NCBI RefSeq assembly: GCF_001306175.1
Contig: NZ_LGKN01000003.1
Coordinates: 1-64,000 of the forward strand
Length of the DNA: 64,000 bases
Reading direction: 5' to 3'
From: Ardenticatena maritima
GTDB taxonomy: Bacteria; Chloroflexota; Anaerolineae; Ardenticatenales; Ardenticatenaceae
Positions 58,241 to 64,000 of the stretch are shown here, piece by piece. Within the stretch, counting starts at the first letter, position 1, and the number at the start of each line of letters is the position of its first letter. Below the pieces are notes generated by a model. The model was not told the origin of the DNA. It made no database searches and was given only the letters and a program-made list of their open reading frames with translations. The translations under genes were made by a program, and so were the position numbers.

Positions 58241-59026
58241 TTACCGTCGGCGGCGTTGACGTGGTCGGCGTGCCGTTTTGGTTTTGCGCGTTTGTTCGCG
58301 CACAAGTTGTTGCAGTGCCTTGACTTCTTTGGGCGTCAGTTCGCGCCATGCGCCGCGGGGCAAATTCCCCAGTGTGATGGGGCCAATGCGCACGCGCTTC
58401 AATTTGCGCACCGGGTGCCCCAAAATGCCAAACATGCGGCGAATCTGGCGCTTGCGCCCTTCGCGCAAAATCACACGCAAGATGGTGGTGTCATCGGTTT
58501 TGCGTTCCACGCGCACTTTGGCGGGGAGTGTCCGCGTGCCGTCTTCCAGCACAACGCCATGCTTGACCGCTTCAAAGAAATCTTCATTGGGGTGCCCGTA
58601 CACTTCGACAACGTACTCTTTTTCGTGCTGATAGCGTGGGTGCGTCAGCACATTCACAAGGTCGCCGTCATTGGTGAGCAGAATCAGCCCCTCGCTTTCA
58701 GCGTCCAGCCGCCCGACGGGCACTAAATGCTCCTCGGCGGCAAAGGGCACCAGGTCAACCACCGTTTTGCGGCCAAATTGGTCGCGCATGGTGGTGATGT
58801 AGTGGCGCGGCTTGTGCAGAGCGATGTAGCGCTTGCGCACCTGGTCGAGTCGCACACGTACCCCGTCCACGCGGATTTCATCTTGTTCGGGGTCAACTTT
58901 GGTGCCAAGTTCGGTGACCATGCGACCATTGACATCCACGCGCCCCTGGCGAATCATCTCTTCGGCTTCACGGCGCGAGGCGACGCCCGCGCGCGCCAAC
59001 ACTTTTTGCAAACGTTCTTTGGCCAT
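58241..59026 (-). CDS. rluB: ribosomal large-subunit pseudouridine synthase (RluB/RsuA family)
   Basis: 261 residues. N-terminal S4 domain (RLQKVLARAGVASRREAEEM) followed by the catalytic domain with Asp in GRLDAESEGLILLTNDG and the final REGRKRQIRRMF. The C-terminal tail is very basic (RPRQRRRR). Modifies 23S rRNA (site probably U2605). ATG at 59026 (AGAGGGA upstream) is preferred to the frame opening at 59206. Confidence 0.93.
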   Translation of the reverse strand: MAKERLQKVLARAGVASRREAEEMIRQGRVDVNGRMVTELGTKVDPEQDEIRVDGVRVRLDQVRKRYIALHKPRHYITTMRDQFGRKTVVDLVPFAAEEHLVPVGRLDAESEGLILLTNDGDLVNVLTHPRYQHEKEYVVEVYGHPNEDFFEAVKHGVVLEDGTRTLPAKVRVERKTDDTTILRVILREGRKRQIRRMFGILGHPVRKLKRVRIGPITLGNLPRGAWRELTPKEVKALQQLVREQTRKTKTARRPRQRRRR

Positions 59027-59095
59027 GGGAATCCCTCTTTTCCGTGCGACACAATGCGATATGTGCCGTTCTTTATTCAAAGATAGCAAGATTGT

Positions 59096-59101
59096 ATTAT
59101 A
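59096..59101 (-). promoter_or_regulatory. -10 element of rluB
   Basis: TATAAT on the minus strand, about 70 bases before the rluB start; no good -35 box is seen. Confidence 0.45.
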
Positions 59102-59168
59102 GCCTAAAAAGCAAGACATGCGAGAAGTGGAGAAGAAAAACGCGCACGATGTGCACCTTGGCGGGTAT

Positions 59169-59197
59169 TTGCCAGAGCATGCAGAACGCCGTACACT
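59169..59197 (+). promoter_or_regulatory. promoter of the fabF operon
   Basis: TTGCCA (59169-59174), 17-base spacer, TACACT (59192-59197), about 50 bases before the fabF start. Confidence 0.6.
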
Positions 59198-59245
59198 TGT
59201 CGGCACGACGGCCCAAAATCAACCAGTGAGTGCAAGGAGGTTTCC

Positions 59246-60499
59246 TTGGCGTCGAACGAATTGCCACGCGTTGTTGTCACCGGAATAGGCGTCATCACTT
59301 CACTTGGCCAGAACGTCGAAACATTTTGGGATGGTCTCATCCATGGGCGTTCTGGCATTCACCGCTTCAACCATTTCGATGCCAGTGAGTGGCCTGTGCA
59401 GATTGGCGGCTATATTGATGATTTTGACCCCACGCGATACATTCCTGAAAAAGAAGCCCGCCGCATGGCGCGTTTCACGCAGTTGGCGCTGGCGGCAACC
59501 GAAGAAGCCCTGGCTGATTCGGGGATTGATTTGTCGCAATATGACCCGACCCGCATTGGGATTGAGATGGGGAATGCGGTCGGCGACCTGGATACGATTA
59601 CCAAAGAGTACGATGTGATGAAAGAGAAGGGGCCGCGTCGTATCAAGCCGCACGCGGGTCCCAGCGTGCTCATCAACATGGGGGCGTGCCAGTTGGCGAT
59701 TCGGTATGGCATCCAGGGACCGGCCGGTGCGCCGGTGGCGGCTTGCGCCACCGGGCTGTATGCGGTGGGGGACGCCATGCGCCGCATTCAGCGTGGTGAA
59801 GCCGATATCGTCATTGCCGGTTCAAGCGAAGCCTTGCTGACGCCGTTGGCGGTGGCGGCGTTCTGGCGCATTCAGGCGCTGAGCACGCGCAACGATGAGC
59901 CTGAGAAAGCCTGCCGCCCCTTCGACAAGGACCGCGATGGGACGGTGATGTCCGAAGGCGCCGCCACCTTGATTTTGGAGCGCGAAGATATCGCCCGCGC
60001 ACGTGGGGCGCGCATTTATGCCGAAGTGGTGGGGTACGGTATCTCGGTAGATGGGTTCCACCTCATCGCCCCCGACCCACAGGGGCGCGGTGCGGCGCGC
60101 GCCATGACGTATGCCCTGCGCGAAGCGGGCATTTCACCGGAAGAAGTGGACTGGATTTCGGCGCACGGTACCGGCACGCCGCTCAACGATTTGTCCGAGA
60201 CACTGGCTATCAAGAGTGTGTTTGGCGATGCGGCGTACAAAGTGCCTGTCAGCAGTATCAAAAGCATGATTGGGCACACGTTGGGTGCAGCCGGCACGGT
60301 CAGCCTGGTGGCGAATATCAAAGCCATCGAGACGGGCATCATTCCGCCAACCATCAATCTCGACCAGCCCGACCCGCAGTGTGACCTGGACTATGTGCCC
60401 AACGAAGCCCGCGAAGCCCGCGTGGACGTTGCGATGAGCAATGCGTTTGGCTTTGGCGGTCAAAACGCGTGCGTGATTGTGCGACGCTACGAAGGCTGA
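59246..60499 (+). CDS. fabF: 3-oxoacyl-[acyl-carrier-protein] synthase II
   Basis: 417 residues. Cys-His-His triad: VAACATGLYA, AHGTGTPLND and SMIGHTLGAAG. Also VVVTGIGVITSLG at the start and NAFGFGGQNA at the end. Condenses malonyl-ACP with acyl-ACP, completing the fatty-acid set started by fabD/fabG at the other end of the window. It uses a TTG start, supported by AAGGAGG five bases upstream; no ATG lies near. Confidence 0.96.
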   Translation: MASNELPRVVVTGIGVITSLGQNVETFWDGLIHGRSGIHRFNHFDASEWPVQIGGYIDDFDPTRYIPEKEARRMARFTQLALAATEEALADSGIDLSQYDPTRIGIEMGNAVGDLDTITKEYDVMKEKGPRRIKPHAGPSVLINMGACQLAIRYGIQGPAGAPVAACATGLYAVGDAMRRIQRGEADIVIAGSSEALLTPLAVAAFWRIQALSTRNDEPEKACRPFDKDRDGTVMSEGAATLILEREDIARARGARIYAEVVGYGISVDGFHLIAPDPQGRGAARAMTYALREAGISPEEVDWISAHGTGTPLNDLSETLAIKSVFGDAAYKVPVSSIKSMIGHTLGAAGTVSLVANIKAIETGIIPPTINLDQPDPQCDLDYVPNEAREARVDVAMSNAFGFGGQNACVIVRRYEG

Positions 60500-60526
60500 T
60501 GCAAAATCGCGAGGAGAGAGCAGAGC

Positions 60527-60922
60527 ATGCCGATTGAAACTCGCCCACTTACCACCGGTGAACAGTTGCGCCGTCTGGCGCGCCGTTTGTTGGGGCAACC
60601 CGATTTGCATTGGGTTGTTCTCCCATCCTATGAACTCCCTGGTCTGGCGGTTGTTGGTGGGGTGTTGGTGCAAAATCTGGGGAACGTCCCGGCGCACAAT
60701 GTGAAGATTGACCTGAGCTTTCCGCGCGGGGCGCAAGACATCATGCGCGAAGTGCAGGTGCATAGTGATGATGAGTACATTGTGCGCGGGGGTGGAGAAG
60801 GGCGTTCTTTCACCACCTTGCGCTTGCGCACATTGCGACCGGGGGGGACCGTTGTGGTGTACTATTCCAGCCATGCGCCGTTGCAACCGGTTGTGCGCGT
60901 TTCGCATTACGAGCCAGAATAA
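60527..60922 (+). CDS. unrecognised small beta-rich protein
   Basis: 131 residues. After a basic, helical start (GEQLRRLARRLLG) comes a pattern of alternating hydrophobic strands (LAVVGGVLVQNLG, AHNVKIDLSF, GGTVVVYYSSH) that looks like an Ig/CARDB-type sandwich (the N-G-NVPAHNVKI phrase is typical of such domains). No signal peptide. GAGGAGAG binding site. Lies between fabF and the TadZ-like gene in one operon. Confidence 0.55.
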   Translation: MPIETRPLTTGEQLRRLARRLLGQPDLHWVVLPSYELPGLAVVGGVLVQNLGNVPAHNVKIDLSFPRGAQDIMREVQVHSDDEYIVRGGGEGRSFTTLRLRTLRPGGTVVVYYSSHAPLQPVVRVSHYEPE

Positions 60923-60953
60923 ATGTTGTGATTGATCGTGAAGGAGGCTGTGA

Positions 60954-62129
60954 GTGAGCCGCACCTATCGCATTCTTGTTGTGGATGATGATTGGGTCTC
61001 CGCTGAGCTTGTTCGGCGGGTCTTGGAGCGCGTCGGCTATGAGGCGTTTGTTGTCCATTCGCCCGAAGATGCACTCAATGCGTTAGAAAAAGAGACGTTC
61101 GACGCCGCCATCCTCGATGTCATGCTTCCGGGCATGGATGGGTTTACGCTGGCGCGCCGTATTCGCCAAGACCCGAAAACACGCCTCATGCCGATTCTCA
61201 TGTTGACCTCAATGGGCGACCTGTCGGATAAAATCGCCGGTTTTGAGGCGGGGGTGGACGATTACGTCACCAAGCCCTTCGATTCAAACGAGCTAGTATA
61301 TCGGCTGAGGGCGTTGCTCTTGCGTGCTGAAGAATCGCGCGGCGCCGGTTTGGTGCAGGTTGACCGGTCTGCAGCACCGCGAGGCAAGGTGATTGCCGTC
61401 TTTGGGACGAAAGGCGGCGTTGGGAAAACGCTCATCTCGGTCAATCTGGCGATTGCGTTGCAGCAGAAGACGCAAAAGCGCGTGGCTATTTTCGATGCGG
61501 ATTTGTTGTTTGGCGACGTTGGCGTGCATTTGAACCTGCCCACGGTGCGCAGTATCGTTGACCTGATTGACCAGATTGATTCACTCGACGAGTACGCTGA
61601 GCAAGTGTTGGTGCCGCATTCGTCGGGCGTGTACGCCTTGCTTAGCCCCTTCCGCCCCGAGGAAGCCGAATTGGTGACCGCCGAGCATATTGGCAAAGTG
61701 TTGGAGTGGTTGCAGACCCGCTTCGACTATGTGGTGGTTGACTGTCCGCCGGCTTACGATGACCGCGTGCTGGTGGTCTTGGAGAAGGCTGACATCATCC
61801 TCATTGTGGTGACGCCGGAAATTGGACCGTTGAAGAATATGAGCGTCTTCCTGGATTTGGCGGAGCAGTTGGGGCTTTCGTATGACAAAATCCATCTCAT
61901 TTTGAACCGCGCCAACTCCAACGTGGGCATCAATGTGCAAACAATCGAACGCACATTGCGACATCGGGTTGCCTTGCAGGTGGTGAGTGGTGGGCGTGCT
62001 GTGGTGCTCAGCGTCAACCGGGGGGTTCCCATTGTGCTCGACCATCCCAATGCGCTGATTTCGCAACAGATTCGCCAGATTGCCGACTTTGTTTTGGAGC
62101 AAATTCGCCAGCCCCATTCCACGCGCTGA
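60954..62129 (+). CDS. response-regulator receiver fused to a TadZ/CpaE-like MinD ATPase
   Basis: 391 residues. Residues 1-120 are an intact REC domain (VVDDDW, phospho-acceptor in LDVMLPGMDG, VTKPFD Lys). Residues 145-391 are a ParA/MinD ATPase with FGTKGGVGKT (deviant Walker A), DADLLFGDVGVHL and VVDCPPAYDD. TadZ proteins place Tad/Flp pilus machines, but no other tad gene is in the window. GTG start with AAGGAGG six bases upstream. Confidence 0.85.
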   Translation: MSRTYRILVVDDDWVSAELVRRVLERVGYEAFVVHSPEDALNALEKETFDAAILDVMLPGMDGFTLARRIRQDPKTRLMPILMLTSMGDLSDKIAGFEAGVDDYVTKPFDSNELVYRLRALLLRAEESRGAGLVQVDRSAAPRGKVIAVFGTKGGVGKTLISVNLAIALQQKTQKRVAIFDADLLFGDVGVHLNLPTVRSIVDLIDQIDSLDEYAEQVLVPHSSGVYALLSPFRPEEAELVTAEHIGKVLEWLQTRFDYVVVDCPPAYDDRVLVVLEKADIILIVVTPEIGPLKNMSVFLDLAEQLGLSYDKIHLILNRANSNVGINVQTIERTLRHRVALQVVSGGRAVVLSVNRGVPIVLDHPNALISQQIRQIADFVLEQIRQPHSTR

Positions 62130-62165
62130 GCGCAAGATGTGAACAAGCAGCCACACGCAAGAAAA

Positions 62166-62193
62166 ACAGGGCGGACCAGACGGTTCGCCCTGT
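62166..62193. terminator. bidirectional terminator after the TadZ-like gene
   Basis: ACAGGGCG-G-ACC and GGT-T-CGCCCTGT pair around AGAC; T-rich on one side and A-rich on the other. Confidence 0.75.
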
Positions 62194-62212
62194 TGCTTTG
62201 CGCGCGGAAGGT

Positions 62213-63121
62213 TCAGGGAGCGACGGCCACGGGCATCATCAGGTGTGGCATGGGCACATACATTTGAATGCGTACACGCCGCGATTCCGCCAAAATCACG
62301 AATTCTTCTTCTTCGTCTTCCACATGCGTGTGGGGGAAGACGAGAGCATGCCGCAATCGCGAGCGGCGAACATGTGCGCCATGTCCAATCGTCACATACA
62401 GCCCAAGGCTGCTCTCTTCGACAACGGCATCGCGCGCTTTCCACGACAGCATCATGGGATCGTAGAGCAGGTTGGCGTATGGTGGATGCACCATGCTTGA
62501 CCAGTCGCGCAGCATCAGGTGGGTGATGTGCAACAGGTCGGAAGGTTCATTGACGTTGAAGCGGCAAATGTTGGTGGGAAGAATCTGCATGGGCGCGTTG
62601 CGCGCAACGATTTCATAGGTGAGGGCTTGCAGGGAATCATGTTCGACAAGCATGCGCGCCCAGCGGAAAATCTCTGGTTGCAGAATGTACGCGCCGGTTT
62701 GCGCCATGCGTGCCGCCGTATCGCCAAAAGCCGCGTCCTGGGAGACGAAGAAGGTGTTTCGCCCAGGTGTGGCACGGCGCACATAGGGCTCAAGCCACTG
62801 ACCAAAGTAGTTGTCGCCGTGCAAAACCAATGTCGGACCCTGTACCCAGTCGGCGGCGCTTGCCAATGCCGCCATAAAGGTGGCGGGGCCTTTTTGCTGA
62901 ATGAGGCGAATATGACGGCGTTTGCGGATATGGCGGGCAATCGCGTCGGCTTTGTAGTTGACGACAATGGCAATGTCTGTGATTGCGAGGCGTTCCAGTT
63001 GGTTCAAAAGGTGGTCGAGTAGCGTTCCACCGGGGAGATACAGCAAGGGCTTCGGATACAAATCTGTCAACGGGCGTAAACGTGTCCCACGTCCTCCTGC
63101 CAGAATCAATGCTTGCACCAT
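62213..63121 (-). CDS. sugar-1-phosphate nucleotidyltransferase
   Basis: 302 residues. LILAGGRGTRLRPLTDLYPKPLLYLPG is the nucleotidyltransferase signature (positions about 5-30); LHGDNYFG holds the metal-binding Asp. The C-terminal part has left-handed-helix-like strands (GLYVTIGHGAHVRRSRL). Makes an NDP-sugar; substrate unknown. ATG at 63121 has AAGGAG upstream and is preferred to the frame opening at 63169. Convergent with the TadZ-like gene. Confidence 0.85.
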   Translation of the reverse strand: MVQALILAGGRGTRLRPLTDLYPKPLLYLPGGTLLDHLLNQLERLAITDIAIVVNYKADAIARHIRKRRHIRLIQQKGPATFMAALASAADWVQGPTLVLHGDNYFGQWLEPYVRRATPGRNTFFVSQDAAFGDTAARMAQTGAYILQPEIFRWARMLVEHDSLQALTYEIVARNAPMQILPTNICRFNVNEPSDLLHITHLMLRDWSSMVHPPYANLLYDPMMLSWKARDAVVEESSLGLYVTIGHGAHVRRSRLRHALVFPHTHVEDEEEEFVILAESRRVRIQMYVPMPHLMMPVAVAP

Positions 63122-63204
63122 TGAACTCCTTTGTCTCTTTTGTGCACTCGCCATTGAATGCACCGCCATATATTGTAGTATTCGACTGTTTGTTTTACAA
63201 ACGC

Positions 63205-63237
63205 GTTTTCTCTACGTTTTCTCTACGTTCTATACAC
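63205..63237. repeat. 11-bp direct repeats upstream of the nucleotidyltransferase gene
   Basis: GTTTTCTCTAC occurs twice head-to-tail, followed by the related GTTCTATACAC. Possibly a regulator array. Confidence 0.5.
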
Positions 63238-63286
63238 GTTTTTCCGCATGCAGACAATGGGCTTTTGGTCATAGTTTTTTCATGTG

Positions 63287-63306
63287 TTGACATAGCATGT
63301 TGTCAA
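63287..63306. promoter_or_regulatory. inverted repeat upstream of the Nudix gene
   Basis: TTGACA-N8-TGTCAA. No -10 box follows at a useful distance, so it is more likely an operator than a promoter. Confidence 0.35.
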
Positions 63307-63392
63307 TGAGCAAGTGATATGTTGCCGCTCGTCTTATTTTGTTAGATGATATGGCTATCGCATATCTTTCCTTGCATAACAGGAGGCGTTTT

Positions 63393-63932
63393 ATGGTGGA
63401 AAAGTGGCATGTTGAACGTGAAGAAATCGCCTATGCTGACCGTTGGGTGCGTGTGGTGCGTGCTCACGTGCGGCTTCCGAATGGACGTGCGTATGTCTAT
63501 ACCACGTTGTGGCGCGTGCCGGGGGCGGCGGTTGTCGCCCTCAACGAAAAGGGGCATGTGTTGTTGGTGCGAGAGTATCGCCATCCGTTGGGGCAGGTGA
63601 TTGACCAATTGCCGGGCGGTCTGGTTGATGAAGGCGAAACCCCGCTCGTGACGGCGCAACGCGAATTGCGCGAAGAGACGGGGCTGGAAGCCCGCGAGTG
63701 GGAGTGGTTGGGCGAGGTTGAGGATAACCCTGGATTGATTGCCGGGACAACAACGCTCTTTCTCGCGCGTGATGTCCACCCGGTCGCTGAACCTGCGCGC
63801 GAGTGGACCGAGTTTTTGGAGATGCGTTGGGAAGCCCCCGACGTGTTGCAGGCGCGTATTGCGCGCGGCGAGATTCGCGACCGGGTGGTGTTGGCGGCGT
63901 GGGCGTTTCTTACGGCGCGCGGGGTGTTGTAA
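63393..63932 (+). CDS. Nudix hydrolase, ADP-ribose pyrophosphatase type
   Basis: 179 residues. The Nudix box reads GGLVDEGE, then TPLVTAQ and RELREETGL (G-x5-E-x7-REUxEExGU) and is complete. Context VREYRHPLGQVIDQLPGG and the following acidic EVEDNPGLIAGTT are typical of ADP-ribose/sugar-nucleotide pyrophosphatases. ATG at 63393 has AGGAGG six bases upstream; the open frame begins at 63339. Confidence 0.9.
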   Translation: MVEKWHVEREEIAYADRWVRVVRAHVRLPNGRAYVYTTLWRVPGAAVVALNEKGHVLLVREYRHPLGQVIDQLPGGLVDEGETPLVTAQRELREETGLEAREWEWLGEVEDNPGLIAGTTTLFLARDVHPVAEPAREWTEFLEMRWEAPDVLQARIARGEIRDRVVLAAWAFLTARGVL

Positions 63933-64000
63933 GTTGGGCGAGCAGGTGGCGTAGTTCATCGGCTGAAACGTCGAACACGTCCCATGCGGCGTTCTTGGGC
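63910..64000 (-). CDS. C-terminal end of a further minus-strand gene
   Basis: A frame entering from the right edge reads PKNAAWDVFDVSADELRHLL, then AQLTTPRAP and a TAA stop at 63910-63912. It overlaps the end of the Nudix gene by 23 bases (convergent). Too short to name. Confidence 0.4.
   Translation of the reverse strand, partial: PKNAAWDVFDVSADELRHLLAQLTTPRAP

Overview
The window reads as chromosomal DNA of a GC-rich bacterium, most likely a member of the Chloroflexota. That assignment is an inference from gene content (asp23-nusB-tat block, NAD-dependent glutamate dehydrogenase, TtgG-poor monoderm-like set with a stand-alone RND permease, GAF-GGDEF proteins, TadZ-like protein, LexA boxes of the GAACNNNNGTTC class). 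No rRNA or tRNA gene was found, so the taxonomy cannot be fixed from the window alone.

Region by region: 1-5.6 kb carries the start of a gene behind a LexA-like box, a small membrane protein, and a seven-gene minus-strand housekeeping block (lepB-fabD-fabG-asp23-nusB-tatA/B-tatC). 5.7-13.2 kb holds a glutamate dehydrogenase behind a dyad-overlapped promoter, a TetR gene diverging from an operon of a GAP-family membrane protein and a rifampicin-phosphotransferase-like enzyme, and an ALDH7-type aldehyde dehydrogenase. 13.4-20.1 kb holds a secreted 3D-domain-like protein, an RND permease with a very large repeat-containing insertion, and thiE-thiD.

20.2-30.0 kb is the accessory island. It contains an Eco57I-type DNA methyltransferase (1,132 aa) and a 1,126-aa fusion of a PLD-type nuclease domain to a SNF2 helicase. 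Two REP-associated tyrosine transposases (RAYTs) flank the helicase; each has a REP-like palindrome inside its own coding sequence at the same place in the protein. A decayed hsdM start, a small unknown gene and a split membrane protein follow. GC content changes sharply inside both large genes, which points to domain exchange. This is the best candidate in the window for a poorly described defence system.

30.1-46.3 kb is mostly housekeeping on the minus strand: a frameshifted surface lipoprotein, a bacterial dynamin-like GTPase, uvrB, an MBL-fold hydrolase, gyrA with a basic histone-H1-like tail, a plus-strand AAA ATPase, and rpoC with a 131-residue acidic tail that has no Lys or Arg. rpoC has its own strong promoter and a long structured leader, and rpoB is not upstream. 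46.6-48.5 kb has a macro-domain protein and an Mrp/ApbC Fe-S carrier.

48.5-58.2 kb is a surface-glycan operon: two GT39-like membrane glycosyltransferases, a GAF-GAF-GGDEF diguanylate cyclase, a GT4 glycosyltransferase fused to a methyltransferase, a CDP-paratose-2-epimerase-like SDR and an LPG-synthase-TM flippase-like protein. 58.2-64 kb has rluB, fabF, a small unknown, a REC-TadZ protein, a sugar nucleotidyltransferase, a Nudix hydrolase and the end of one further gene. Starts were chosen from ribosome binding sites where these disagreed with the longest open frame. All functional calls are from reading the sequence; no database search was made.
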